64,000 nucleotides of DNA from Blattamonas nauphoetae (GCA_033064195.1 JARBJD010000228.1:57048-121047); one strand, 5' to 3'; positions 11,067 through 22,598 are shown, counted from the first letter of the stretch. The notes: a model not told the origin generated them from the letters alone. Numbers and translations are program-made.

Positions 11067-12946
11067 TGTCCTATCAAACCATCATATTTGTCTTTTGCCC
11101 CTCAAATCAACGAAATGACACTTTCATCAAAGCACACTGATTCGTAGAGGTACTCTGTGTGCTTTTTTTTCTCGTTATTATCGTCATTTTTATATCACTC
11201 TTCTTTTAAAGACATTGGACATCGTCATTTGGGATGACGTCGACATGATCGAACAGAACGGTTACATTCAATAAAGAAGATATCTGTCTGCTCTGTTTTT
11301 TGCTCTATTCTCTACTTTCCCTCCGTTTCAGATTTCAGTGCGAATCAAACTCGTTTTCACAGAATATTTCTGACGGGATGAGGACAAAGAGGGAAGAGTG
11401 ATATCTTTCATGAAAATACTGAAGTCTAAGTTCATTGTCTGCTCTTCTCTTATTTATCTCTCACTGATTTCCCTCTAACTTCTTTTCAAGGCTTTGGATC
11501 ACAGGATCAGGGTTCAGTCAGACACGATCAAACTGAACTGAAATACGAGAAGTTGAATGGACCAGTGTGCTCTCTCTTTACCTAGTATTCTCTTTTGTCC
11601 TTTCTTCTGCTCATTTAGTGCATGTTGACATCGTCTTCACTGGGACATGTGAAGTCCTGAAGAAGATGTAAGACATCAACAGTAACATCTTCCAGTATTC
11701 TTTCTGCTTGTTTTGTATCCTCCGTTTGGCCAGATTCTCTTCTTTGTCTGCAGGCAGAACTCGTGATCGACATCTAATCTGAAGAAACGAAAGATACAAA
11801 CAGCTGATGTTCACCATGAGATCAATTGTGGATATTTGGGTCCGGACTAGCTTTATCGAGCATTGCCAACACACTTTACAACATCTCTATTTCGTTTCAA
11901 GGTTGTACGAACACACATTCCATCCATACCAATCGTTCACGTATCTCATCCTGATAGCCTGCCCTTTTAAAGAATCTGTCGATGAATGGATGATATTATT
12001 GATTGAAAATACACTGGAAGTCATGATTGAACCAGACAAGATGAAGGGAAGCGAAGATCCCACCACCGAACTTGATGGGGACGATGCAGACCTAGCAGGA
12101 GGAAATGGAGGTGCACATGCGAGGCTGGGCTTCATGAAGATGATTTCCCTCGAATTTTCATGGAAGGAAAATGTCATGTTTTCTGTTTAGTGGCTCCAAC
12201 GACTGACACCCTTCGCCAAACGAAAGGTAAAGGAAACTCATTAAGAAATAAAGGAATAGCTACTCTTCCCTCAGAGTTCAATTGTGCTGGGGAGGATGAT
12301 GACAACGGTCATCGTGGATCTTCTGAACGATGAAATGACAACAGAGGGGCTGAACGCAATCATCGCCTAACTGGATAAGAACGTTGTGTCAATGCAAGAA
12401 AGCCTACATCATACGCAGTTTTGGATCAAAGAACAAAAGATTTCAGCTATTTGAGTTATTCGCATGGAGAATCCACTCACAAAGGAAACAGTCACCTATT
12501 GTGAAGAACACATCGCACCGATCGAAGCAGGTGATTCTTCCGATCATATTCTGCTTTTTTTTGTGAGAGTGACAGGAGCGAGCATCTTGTTCTTCTTTGT
12601 GACCACCAAAAACGAAGAAGGTTTTTGTTGTGACAGGGTTGATTTTGAAGAGGAATTCGACGCAGCTATCGGACGTGGTTCTCATCCACGACCTTTTTGA
12701 ACAGCTGGCGCACGGATCATCGCCACAAGTCTCTGCCCAAAAGAGATCAAGGTTGATCCAAACGTCGACGACCGCCTTGTGTTGGATGACAATCTCGAAG
12801 ACACTAATAACTGCAGACAGCAACAGCTCCGTCAAAGCAGCAATACAAACTTCACTAGCCCACTCGCCCAGCTTGTTCAGACGTAGGGTCTCCTCAACAC
12901 CAACCATCCGTGTTTGCACATGCCTCTCTCGCTCCACTCCACGCCC
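11067..12946. other. No intact gene recognised; possible decayed coding segments near 11.8-12.9 kb
   Basis: Plus frames 11807-12190 and 12464-12700, and the frames following them, have acidic protein-like stretches (for example GDDADLAGGNGGAHARLGF and DPNVDDRLVLDDNLEDTNN). They change frame often and I could not link them by clear GT-AG introns or to a family. This may be an old pseudogene. Confidence 0.35.
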
Positions 12947-13155
12947 CACGTGCTCCCCTCGCGACAGCTCACTCTCCACATGCTCCCCTCGCGACAGCTC
13001 ACTCTCCACGTGCTCCCCTCGGACAGCTCACTCTCCACATGCTCCCCTCGCAACAGCTCACTCTCCACGTGCTCCCCTCGCAACAGCTCACTCTCCACAT
13101 GCTCCCCTCGCAACAGCTCACTCTCCACATGCTCCCCTCGCCACATCTCACTCTC
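12947..13155. repeat. 30-bp minisatellite, seven copies
   Basis: Seven tandem units begin CACRTGCTCCCCTCG and end CAGCTCACTCTC. Six are 30 bp and the third is 29 bp. CACGTG and CACATG versions alternate in part. Because the period is a multiple of three, both strands show repetitive frames (for example ESELLRGEHV on the minus strand). The single 29-bp unit shifts the frame, which argues against these being coding. Confidence 0.9.
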
Positions 13156-13492
13156 TTCACTAGCTTTCACATTTTGACGTCTCTGGTTCATTTTAATCTT
13201 CTTGATAATTCTATGTTCTTCATTCTGTCGACATCTCCATCATTTCTACCTCATATCTCGAAGATGTTCTCTTTGTGGTCCGTTTTGGATACTCTGCACC
13301 TCTTTGACTTGATCGAACCTTCATTATTCTTATAAATCATGATCACACCTGAGTCGCCTTTTTTGCTTCCGATTCACTCAAAATGAACGTAGAAATACAC
13401 TATGAGTCGCACAAATAACAAATTACATTGGATATACTCATCTACATGCTTTTTTGAACAGAACCCTCTCGGCACCTAATTAAGCGCCAAAG

Positions 13493-13519
13493 ACCCGTGT
13501 CCTATCGTAGGACACGGGT
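13493..13519. repeat. Perfect 12-bp hairpin
   Basis: ACCCGTGTCCTA, loop TCG, then TAGGACACGGGT. It shares the TAGGACA core of the inverted-repeat element at 10899-11066 and is followed by a T-rich run. It may be a terminal piece of that repeat family. Confidence 0.7.
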
Positions 13520-13949
13520 TTTTGGGGGAGGACATGCCGACCCAAGCCAATGTGGCAAGCCCTTCGCAACGTAGTATCGCGTGCACAGGCACGAAAAGAC
13601 CTGTCGTTTCAACCCGGAAAAACGAACTCAAACGCCAACAGAGCCAAGGCGCCACAGTCGCAACTCGGAAGGACAGAAAGTGGCAGCGAAAGCGAAGAAA
13701 CCAACCGAAAAGCCAATCATCATTCATGATGACGATTCGTCTTAAAACCTTCCTATTATCTTATTGATATCACTCTCTCACCTTCAGGAACAGTTGATCC
13801 AGCTGAATTCTGATCGGTCCTGCTTGCCCATTCGTAGTGTATGGTCCGAAACTCAGTTTAAAACAGTTGAGAACGCAACCTGAATCCATAAAACATGTGA
13901 GAAGAGATGAAGGCATCGGGTCACCCAGAACCACTATTCAAACCACATA

Positions 13950-16159
13950 CAGCTCGACTAGTTCTGAAATGCATTTTAATTTTTCAGAAATAGATTTTAA
14001 TTATTCAGAAATGAACATAATTGTTCAGAAATGTACTTTAATTTTTCAGAAATGAACATAATTGTTCAGAAATGAACAGAGATTGTTCAGAAATGAACAG
14101 TGATTCTTCCCAAATGAACAGTGATTTTTCTGAAATGAATACTAATTTTTCATAAATGAAGGATCAAAATGAGTTGTCCAGATGCAATTTAGAAGCTATA
14201 TTCAGGCTTCTGAAAAATGAAAAAAGGTTGATCGGACCCTTAAATTGTCTAAAAAAATTACGCGTAGCCATTTCCAATTGCGACATCAGATGATAAACGG
14301 AGAAGATTTTTCTGGAAAATCATCGCGAAATTTCATGGAACGCTCCTTTTCTCTCATCGATGATGAATCTGAGACTGACGAGTCTCAAAACTCATCGATC
14401 ACCGAAAGACAAATACAATACCAATCTCTCAACGAATCGGATGGATGGTTCTTTGGTGATGAAGTTGTTGATTGTGAATCTGGGATGGAAAGTCAGCAGG
14501 ATGGGCTTCTCACAGGCGGATTCAGTCTGGATTTTATTCGAACAAGTCTCAAACGATCGAAAGATGAACTTCGAAGACTCTTGCCAGAAAGAATTGAAGC
14601 AGTTGATAGTGCAAGCCCACCTGAACCTCTTCTTCCACAAGATCCTCATGAGTTTGTTGAACTACCAGCTCCTCAGAAGATGAAACGTGGTCGTCCAACT
14701 TCTCGTCCTGCCCCAAAGCCCCGACGATCATACACCATTCTCACGCCTCGTGAACGCGAATTGGTCCTCGATGAAGTGAAGGAAGGGAAGAAGTACGATT
14801 TGATTGTCGAAAAGTGGAACATCTCGAAAGGAACAATCAACAACATCGCATCTGGAAAACCTGCTCCCAAGCCTCGTGGGGGAGCAGTCTATCGAAAAAT
14901 CACTCCAGAAATTTCACGATCAATGAATGATGCAATTCTTCAAAACCCACTCTTGAAGGGAGAAGAACTCAAAACTCTCGTCGAGGAGAATCATGGAACA
15001 TCGGTTGCAGTGTCGACAATCAATGCTCACCTAACTTCACCAAAAATGGTGGAACACGGGTGTACAAAGTTCACTGTGAAGAAAGTCGAACTGCTCCAAC
15101 ACGAACGCAATTCGGAGGAAACAAAGGACGCGAGACTCGACTATCTTCAGCGATACGCAACAACATTCTCTCAAGGTGGATTTGCTGTCTACATCGACGA
15201 AACTTCCTTCAACAAGACCTGCTTCCAAAATCAAGGTCGTGCTCCAATCGGTCAGCGTTGCCTTCAACGAGTTCGTCGATTGCAAACGGAAAATCTCACT
15301 GCAATCACAGCGATCTCCGAAGCGTGGGGTGTTGTTCATGTGACGTGGGTTCAAGGAACTGTGTCTGCTCTTGAATTCCAACATTTCCTCCTCTCACTTT
15401 TTGAGTCCCTTCAAAGAAGAACGAATGAAAGCTGCACACTGATTATGGACAATGTTGGCTTGCACAAGACGGATGAGGTGAAAGAGCTCATCAGATCGAA
15501 AAATTACACAACTCTGTTCACTCCACCAAATTCATGTGAGTTGAATCCGATCGAGTACGTCTTTGGCATGTGGAAAGGTGGGAGTTCGATTCCTTCTCAT
15601 GTCAGAACAGAGGATCAACTGCGGATTCATCTTTCGGAATCTCTCAGTGCAATTCCTCATCGGAAGATATCCGCGGCCATCAGATTTGTGTCTCTCAGAC
15701 TTCATCCAATTGTCGCTCGCCGAGGTGATTTGGCTCTCAATCGAACACAAGAACAGTTCAACCGCGATTCGAACGGCCCACATGCTCCAAGTCCGCAAGC
15801 AATCATGCCACCAGACCACGGACCACGAGTGGAAGAACCTGAAGAATAAACTGCTTCATCAATAATTCACCACACAAGAGTGTTTCCCTTCGTTCTGTCA
15901 GTCTTTTCTAAAACGAGTGGTCTCAAAAATAAATCCGAAAAAGAGCCGTTCATTTCTGAACAATCACTGTTCATTTCCGAATAATCATTGTTCATTTCAG
16001 AAAAATCACTGTTCATTTACGAATCATTCATGTTCATTTCTGAAAAATTAAAATTCATTTCTGAACAATCATGTTCATTTCTGAACAATCAAAACACATT
16101 TCTGAACAATTATGTTCATTTCTGAATAATTAAAATACAATTCAGAACTAGTCGAGCTG
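13950..16159 (+). mobile_element. Tc1/mariner (IS630)-type transposon, apparently intact
   Basis: The element starts CAGCTCGACTAGTTCTGAA and ends with its reverse complement. TA dinucleotides flank both ends (13948-13949 and 16160-16161), the classic duplication of this superfamily. Inside each end lies about 200 bp of tandemly arranged TTCAGAAATGAACA-like words (13963-14160 and 15945-16150) in opposite orientation, probably binding sites for its transposase. One uninterrupted transposase gene fills the centre. Intact ends and reading frame suggest recent activity. It sits in a stretch that already looks like decayed transposon DNA. Confidence 0.9.
14290..15849 (+). CDS. Tc1/mariner-type DDE transposase (DD34E)
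   Basis: A single open frame of 519 aa from the first ATG; the frame itself is open further upstream only from a TTG. The N-terminal third is acidic and Ser-rich, then an AT-hook-like RGRPTSRP lies near residue 140. A helix-turn-helix region follows (about 155-200, ILTPRERELVLDEV ... WNISKGTINNIASG), then a GKPAPKPRGG linker. The catalytic triad is visible: Asp in YIDETSF (about 302), Asp in IMDNVGLHK (about 386) and Glu in ELNPIEYVFG (about 421). Exactly 34 residues separate the second Asp and the Glu, so the type is DD34E. It would cut at the TA-flanked ends and reinsert the element. At 519 aa it is longer than typical 340-aa Tc1 enzymes because of the N-terminal extension. Confidence 0.9.
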   Translation: MINGEDFSGKSSRNFMERSFSLIDDESETDESQNSSITERQIQYQSLNESDGWFFGDEVVDCESGMESQQDGLLTGGFSLDFIRTSLKRSKDELRRLLPERIEAVDSASPPEPLLPQDPHEFVELPAPQKMKRGRPTSRPAPKPRRSYTILTPRERELVLDEVKEGKKYDLIVEKWNISKGTINNIASGKPAPKPRGGAVYRKITPEISRSMNDAILQNPLLKGEELKTLVEENHGTSVAVSTINAHLTSPKMVEHGCTKFTVKKVELLQHERNSEETKDARLDYLQRYATTFSQGGFAVYIDETSFNKTCFQNQGRAPIGQRCLQRVRRLQTENLTAITAISEAWGVVHVTWVQGTVSALEFQHFLLSLFESLQRRTNESCTLIMDNVGLHKTDEVKELIRSKNYTTLFTPPNSCELNPIEYVFGMWKGGSSIPSHVRTEDQLRIHLSESLSAIPHRKISAAIRFVSLRLHPIVARRGDLALNRTQEQFNRDSNGPHAPSPQAIMPPDHGPRVEEPEE

Positions 16160-16406
16160 TAATTCGGGGGAAAAAGGGCGTTCGTGTTCAGATCCTTCTT
16201 AGTGACGAAATGTATTACCGGAATCCAAAATTGCTAGAGGGACCGGAGCAACCGTTTTTTCAATCCTTCCCCTACCTAGTCCAGCTCCACAGGAAGCAAG
16301 TCAGCCCAGAATTCAAGAAGAAAGTTCGCAAGCCCCAGCTTCCCCTCCAGTGAAAAAATGAAAGCACAAATCAAAAAGATGGCAGAGGAAGATTAGAAAA
16401 ACCCAG

Positions 16407-16679
16407 ATGGAAAAGCATCTTATCATGATACGCAAGTTATTAGAGGAAGAATGCGAACCAACTTTGGACTGTCGTTTCTGCCGCTGGTTCTACAGCACGA
16501 CATGCAAAAGGGAGCGTCACGAAAAGACGTGCAAGCGAAACCCGACGACTGAATTGTTCAAGCAAAACCGAGCTCGCAGAAGACGTCATCAAAAAGCAGA
16601 ACGCAAAAAGGGAAAAAAAGCTAAAAGACCGCAAATGAAGCGAAATATTCTCAAGGACGACGACACCACCTCTTCCTAA
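16407..16679 (+). CDS. Short basic protein with a C2HC zinc-finger-like motif
   Basis: A 90-aa open frame with CRFCRWFYSTTCKRERHEKTC (Cys-x2-Cys ... His-x4-Cys) followed by a very basic tail rich in Arg/Lys. The frame before its ATG is closed by a TAG, so it may be a C-terminal piece of a transposon-encoded or host DNA/RNA-binding protein. It follows the Tc1/mariner element but belongs to the pre-insertion DNA. I do not recognise the family. Confidence 0.35.
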   Translation: MEKHLIMIRKLLEEECEPTLDCRFCRWFYSTTCKRERHEKTCKRNPTTELFKQNRARRRRHQKAERKKGKKAKRPQMKRNILKDDDTTSS

Positions 16680-17558
16680 ACTTTTGTCCCCTTTACTTTT
16701 CTTCCCATATTTCCCTTCATATGGTCAATCTACATGTTTTTCTAAAAAATGAACAAGGAGAGCTTGATGGAATGAAGGAGGTCCAGGAAATCACTTCAAA
16801 AAAGTGAAGTTCTTGTTTATTGGTCATCTTCACACAACGAATAATCATGAAAAAATAGCTTGAATTCTACAATTGAAAAAGAATCCACAAAAAAAGTGTG
16901 TTTCAACAATCACACTCCAATAAATTCAAGGAAAAAAGATCAAATCCGTCAAGCACAAGCCTTCCAGCCTTGCAAAAAAGCATCTTAAAAGACTCCAGAA
17001 ACAGACAAACCATTAATCCGATGATCTTTGACACGTAAAAGTAGACTCCTTATCACGAACAATCTCCAATCATGGATAAAAGGTCTGAACCGAGCTTTTT
17101 CACCTTAAATCAACGTTTGACTCATCACAATTGAGGCCGGCCATTGTTTCTGGACAAAACTTGAATCACATTTTCTCGGGCATTGATAGATTAGATCAGT
17201 TCTTTATCCTCAGATAATTGAGGAAACTGGAACATCGTGTACTTTTTCTCCTTAAAGGCAATTTCCAGTTTTGATAGCACGTTCTTGAAACAATCACTTT
17301 TATCAGACAGAAAACTACCGAAATAATACAATTTTTGATAGATCGAAACTGACTTTATGAGTTAAACATGATTTGGGTTGATCAAACCTGTTCACAGAAA
17401 TATCGAACAAGAACAAGGTATATCAATAATTCAATGACCATGGATTTGCAATATAATGATGGAGCCAGATTGGACATCAGATGGAGAGTTCGTGAAATGA
17501 AATGTGCCACCATGGGACGATCGTGTTCACCGTCCTTTTCGAAGTGCACTCCCCGTGA
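16680..17558. other. Intergenic, no gene recognised
   Basis: AT-rich sequence with no long open frame except 17368-17592, whose end overlaps the acid phosphatase start in another frame. It must contain the upstream region of that gene. Confidence 0.5.
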
Positions 17559-19023
17559 ATGTCAATCCCTCTTCTTTCAATTATCCTACTAACACACTCT
17601 TTTGTTGCTGAAGAGACGCTGCGAAGTGTTCATGCCTTTTTCAGGCATGGTTTGTTCATCAGCTTTTGGACGATTATTCCTCATCTATATCCACTTATTT
17701 AACGTTAGGTGATCGCTATCCTACTGAAGACCTGAATATTATACCTGGACAACTCGATAACATCATACTAGGTGCTCTAACCGACGCAGGCCATCTTCGT
17801 CTCGCAGGCATTGGAGAGAAATTCAGAAAAGATGCCTATACCAAACTCAGCGAAACCTACGAGTTTGACGAAGCCACATTCTATGCTACAACTACAGATA
17901 GAGTGGAGCAATCAGCTCATGCCTTTGCTGCTGGTCTTTACAAGGAGAAAGGACCAAAGAAGTATCCAGAGAATACAACCTGCATTTTCGCTAACTGCCA
18001 TCAGCCTGTTCCTGTTACTTCTGTTCTCAAGGACAACGAGTATTTCATGCGCGGAAACGAACGATGGTCTGACGTACTTGTTTTTGACAGTTTTCAGTCC
18101 AACAGCAGCAAAAATAGGTGTTCAAACCACAAAAACCGATGCATACCAAAAGAAATTGGCTCCCTACAAGTCGATTATTGAGCTTCTCGATAAGGAACTC
18201 AAACGGGGTCTCAGCTCAAACCCTGCCGACATTTCTCAAACGATTGACTGTCTTCTCACGTATAAAGAAAATGGAATCGCTATTCCCGAATCCATTAACG
18301 CAAAATGGGATGAAATTATGAAACTCTTTGATTTGAGTCTGCTCTTTTCACTGTTGAATCATCTCGTCTCCCCAATCGCTTATATTCTCCACATAGCATC
18401 TCTGATCTGGTCACCCTTTGACAACAAGCTCTTTTGCAATGCATCACTTGGCGTCTTTTACCGCAGAATCGTGTCAGAGATGAAAGAAGATCTCGCTCGC
18501 AAGACTCCAGACAATCGCCGTATGTATTCTTTCAAACAGTCTCATCTCTTTCTATCCCTTCCAATCATCATTAGCCACACTTCACGCCTATTTTGCCCAC
18601 GGAACTTCCCTCCAAATCATCCTTGGATGTCTTGGATATGATCTGACCATTCACCCTCGTTATGCCGGAATGGTTGTGATTGAACTTTGGAGTGATGGTA
18701 CAAACGATAGATTAGTCTTCAAACTCGATCTAGCACCAGAAAAGGATGGCACACACACACTCGCAGCCTGGACACCAACCTTCTGCAAAACTCCAGCTGA
18801 TTGCACAATCAAAGGGTTCTCGTCAGGGTATGAATCAGTCATTGAGTCAGAAACACTCACTCAATGGTTTTACGAGACCTGTGGCCTCCAGACCATTGAG
18901 AACAACCTCCCGCTGTTAATCGTCAATATTGTTTTAGGTGCATGCTTGGCAGTCGCCATTCTTGTGTGCGTTCTGGTTATAATTCGGACGATGAGGCAAT
19001 CGAAGAAGCCTCAAGTTGTCTAA
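17559..19023 (+). CDS. Membrane-anchored histidine acid phosphatase
   Basis: Five exons: 17559-17649, 17709-18066, 18098-18336, 18397-18519 and 18575-19023, giving 419 aa. The first exon encodes a signal peptide (MSIPLLSIILLTHSFVAEE) and runs into the catalytic RHGDRYP motif at residues 29-35, whose Arg-His forms the phospho-enzyme in this family. The Gly codon is split by intron 1. The 31-bp second intron restores the frame to a CPTAAKIG segment. The third intron (60 bp, phase-neutral) is inferred because skipping it removes a foreign hydrophobic run. The distal catalytic motif, normally HD, reads AHGTS at 278-282, so the proton-donor Asp is replaced by Gly. The C-terminus has a membrane span (VNIVLGACLAVAILVCVLVI) and a short basic tail. 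It likely acts on phosphomonoesters outside the cell or in the endo-lysosomal lumen, if still active. Confidence 0.88.
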
Positions 19024-19130
19024 AACATTTCATCCACTATTTGTTCTGTCGAACTTTTGGAGAGATCAGAAAAAGTGGGTTTTCAGACCAAAGAGTTTTC
19101 TGCCAGCGTGAAATGAAGACGGATGAAATA

Positions 19131-21397
19131 TTAATCAACTTCTCCTTCCTCTCTCTCAAAAATCGACTTTGCTTCCGGCCTTTCTGGTTCTTGAGGGACG
19201 ATCTGAAATTGAGCAGGTCTCACGTGATCCTCTTCCACTCTATCGATCCTTTCTCGATGGGATCGCCTCCTGCCTCTATCATCCTCAGCCTTATCCATAA
19301 ATACCCTTTCGTGCTCCGCATCTTCCTTGGCTGTTTGCCTTCTCTTTGTCTTCCGAATTTCTCCTTCATCCAAATCAGTCGAGTCATCATTGAGCACATC
19401 CCTCAATAAATCCATAACGAGGGTGCTATTTCTCTTCTTAAATTCCAGATTCGCATCCTTTGTCTCACCATCCTCTGTGTCGATCATCATCTCACTTTCG
19501 CCGGCTGGAGGAGGGGGATTGACGAGATTCGACAGAATCAAGAACGATGGGCTTGTCTGCAAGTTCGTTAGAATCAAATCGACCATTTCTTTGACATCAG
19601 ACATATCTTTGTGGGCTTCGTAGATTGATCCAATCAGCTCTTTCGCGTTCTTCTGCAGTTTAGCGAGTCGCTTCTCTTTTCCAAGTTCTATCCGCTGCTG
19701 CCTCATCAAAACTCCTTCAATAACCATTCTTTTCCAGACCGTTGTTGGTTGAGTGATCAGATTTTGAGTTCCCAGAATTTCTTCGATCTGTTGTGCACTA
19801 AAGACTTCGACATCACCCCCAGAGAGAGCCCCTTCCAACGTATCCTTTGCACTTTGCAGATCTGAATCAGGTTTATCATTAAAAAAAAGGGCCCACGCAG
19901 CTGAGATACACTTCTCCAGAGCGATATGGACTTCTTCTTTGGCGTCTTCGCAGATCTCAATGGCTGAGGAGCGTGAGAGAAATTTGGAGAGATCACTGAC
20001 GATGGCAGAGTTGGTGAATGGGATGATCTGACCCCCTTCTTCAATGTTGATATCCCGAACTCGATCTGTCATCGACATTTTTCCGGCGACACACAATTCA
20101 ACAATCACTTTCGAGACAGCTTTCTTCTTCTCGTGTCCTAGCTCTTCCCTTTCTCTTCGTTTTCTGGATCTTTCCTCTTCTTCTTGTCTTCTCCGATCCT
20201 CCTTCGCCTTTTGTTCTCGTTCGAAGAGAAGAGCTTGGTGGTTATTATACGTCTTCATACGCGACGAATTGGGAAGAGCTTCCCATTCTGGTGTATCTTT
20301 CAATATTTCTTGAGCTACTTTGAAGGGCATTTTAATCGTGATCCTGGTGTCCTGAAGCAGCCAATCAGCAAGTTTCTTCTCTTTTTCCCGTTCAAGCTCT
20401 TTCTGCCTCTCCCTTTCTTTGTCTCTTTCCTCGTCGATCCAATCCTGGACTAAGTGTTCCCTCTGGCGATGATCGGGGATTGCTTTCCATCGCGGGTCAT
20501 CACTGAAGGTAGACTCAATAGATGAGAATCGAGTACTTCGATTGAGTTGAAAATTCTTTCCTTCGCTCGGTTCGGACATGTAACATTTTTCTGTCAACAT
20601 TTCCAGAAATGCCGTGTTATTCTGTTTTCGAAGTTGGTAATTTTGATTTTCTAGATCCTGTAAAAGAGATATAACGAAATTAAAAACCATACCTCTTTCT
20701 TTTCGCTAAGCCAGTCGTTGAACACTTTCTTTCTCGCATCGACATTCTTGATAAGTCGATATCGTTTGTCATTAGCCATTTTTGGAAGTGCCTTCTCCCA
20801 TGTGAGAGTCTCAATGTTCAGTTTGAGAGTGTTAAGAAGAGCACGGAATTCCGCCTCTCTTTCTTCAGCCGTTAAGTTGATTTCCGGTTCAGGTGCTGGT
20901 TTTGGTTTTTTTGGGGTTTCTTCGGGAGTAGTTTCAATTGGGGAGGGTTGAGATCCTCGTGCTACTTGGAGTGATGGTGAAGTGGAGCGTCCTTGTTGTT
21001 GGGAAGGAGCTCTTTGCTTTGTCGATGGTGTGTGTCGAGGTTTGGCTTGAGCGGATGGTGCTGGCGTGGAAACAGTTGTACCAGGAGCAACATCTCCATC
21101 CTCATCTTCAAAAAGCATTGCAGTAATGTCTTTTTGCTCTTCTTCGACTATTGGTTTGACAGTTGGTTGTGGTGTTGGAATGGGCGCTGCTACGATTGGA
21201 ACAACACCTGCGGGAAGAGTCCAAACAGTCTCATTGAGAATGGGGTTATGATAGTATTTTTTCCCTTCAGGGGTAGAAAATTCTTTCCACATCAGGTTCT
21301 GCGCAAAATAGTGAGAAAAATTGAAACAAACAGGATTCTGGACAGTAAAAGGCATGCCAGGCATCACTGGCATCATAGGAAATTGCCCAGGATACAT
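19131..21397 (-). CDS. PRPF40: PRP40-like pre-mRNA splicing factor (WW plus FF domains)
   Basis: Exons on the minus strand: 21397-21332, 21298-20693 and 20657-19131, giving 732 aa. Introns are 33 and 35 bp. The start is the ATG at 21397; an upstream TTG-opened frame is ignored. After a Pro/Met-rich start comes one WW domain (MWKEFSTPEGKKYYHNPILN, ETVWTLP), a Pro/Ser-rich acidic linker, then FF domains (first: EFRALLNTLKLNIETLTWEK; second around DPRWKAIPDHRQREHLVQDW; third around DTPEWEALPNSSRMKTYNNH) with long charged helices between. The tail is Arg/Glu-rich. Such proteins bridge U1 snRNP and branch-point factors. Most PRP40 proteins have two WW domains, so one is unusual; a TCERG1-like assignment is the alternative. 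It diverges from the L12 gene with 102 bp between starts. Confidence 0.85.
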
Positions 21398-21499
21398 ATC
21401 AACTGAAAATGACCGGGGAGATGGAGTAAAAAAGGACAAAGGGGCGATCGCTTCACAATGTGCCGTAAGGGGGATTTTTGATCATCCAGGAAACTTACC
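21398..21499. promoter_or_regulatory. Shared divergent promoter region, PRP40-like / L12
   Basis: Only 102 bp separate the two start codons, so both 5' leaders and core promoters must lie here or overlap the first exons. No TATA box is evident. Inferred from gene arrangement only. Confidence 0.5.
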
Positions 21500-22148
21500 A
21501 TGCCACCAAAAATCGATCCCAATGAGGAAAAAATCGTCTTCGTGAGAGCTGTGGGCGGAGAAGTTGGTGCTGCTTCCACCCTCGCTCCAAAAATCGGTCC
21601 ACTCGGACTCGTCTGCTTTCAGCCCTCATTTCTCATCTATTCTTCGTGCTTCTGATTACTTCTTGTCGTCATCATCATTCTACAGAACCCAAAGAAGATT
21701 GGAGAAGATATTGCTGCCGCCACTAAGGAGTGGAAGGGTCTCCGTGTGACCGTCAAGTTGGTCGTCAAGAACAGAGTTGCCCAAGTCTTTGTTGTCCCAT
21801 CTGTGAGCTCAATGCTCATCCAAGCTCTCAAAGAGCCACCACGTGACCGCAAGAAGGTCAAGAACAGTTTTTTTCCATTCTTCTTCATTTTTTCTATTCA
21901 TCCCACTCAATCTCTCCTCACTCCCATTGCTTTGATTCACAGTCAAACACAATGGCAACCTCCAATTCGATCAAGTTTTGAAGATCTCCCAAAACGTTCG
22001 TGGGCGATCACTCGCAAAGGACCTTCGCGGAACCGTGAAGGAGGTTCTTGGCACCTGTGTCTCCATTGGATGCACTGTCAACGGCCAATCTCCCAAAGAT
22101 CTGTTTGAGAAAGTTGACGATGGCTCATTGGCTGTCCCAGCGAACTAA
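21500..22148 (+). CDS. RPL12: 60S ribosomal protein L12 (uL11)
   Basis: Exons 21500-21610, 21686-21866 and 21943-22148 encode 165 aa, the same length as human RPL12. The N-terminus [20 protein letters not shown] and the motifs [42 protein letters not shown] and [15 protein letters not shown] match the family throughout, ending at a TAA after LAVPAN. Introns of 75 and 76 bp obey GT-AG. L12 binds the GTPase-associated centre of 28S rRNA at the stalk base. The gene is complete and gives a clear calibration of intron size and splice signals for this genome. Confidence 0.97.
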
Positions 22149-22598
22149 TTTTCATTTCAAGAAATGGTGAATTTCCACGAATCCAGCATCCAAACCAAGA
22201 TTTTCTTCGACTAGGGTTATGTCATGGGTTCTCTGGAACGATTAGTCGGTGCTTTCTGATGTGATATCCGCTTTTGTTGGAGTTGTGACGAGTTGTGGAG
22301 AGTGGACAAGAAGAAAGAATGAACCAAGTTAAATCAATTAAATGGATCACGACCAACCTCCCCGATCATTTACATAATCGATGGGTATGTCTTGAAATGA
22401 CCTATAACTCTGTTATTGAAGATTTCGAGTTTTTGTGATTTGGTGATGAGATGTGTCAAAATCGCTTTGAGTTGACATCTAACCGAAATAAAAATATGTG
22501 AAATGATTGTCACGAAAAGGATCATCCAGAAGCTCCCCTATAAACATGATTGTGCTTCGCCTCGTCTAGAATATCATTCCATCACTAATTTGTCTCGT
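22149..22598. other. Convergent intergenic region, 3' ends of L12 and ankyrin gene
   Basis: 450 bp between two convergent stop codons. AT-rich, no open frame of note and no recognisable RNA gene. Confidence 0.6.

Noticed and set aside
12443-13191. Long minus and plus frames with ESELLRGEHV-like repeats, as a repeat protein
   Set aside because: The 30-bp minisatellite is open in several frames on both strands, and one 29-bp unit breaks frame continuity. No conserved flanking domain was found.
14245-14289. Upstream start for the Tc1/mariner transposase
   Set aside because: The frame opens here only with TTG; the first ATG is at 14290.
16407-16679. C-terminal piece of a LINE reverse transcriptase
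   Set aside because: Only a single C2HC-like motif is present, with no reverse-transcriptase or endonuclease sequence nearby.
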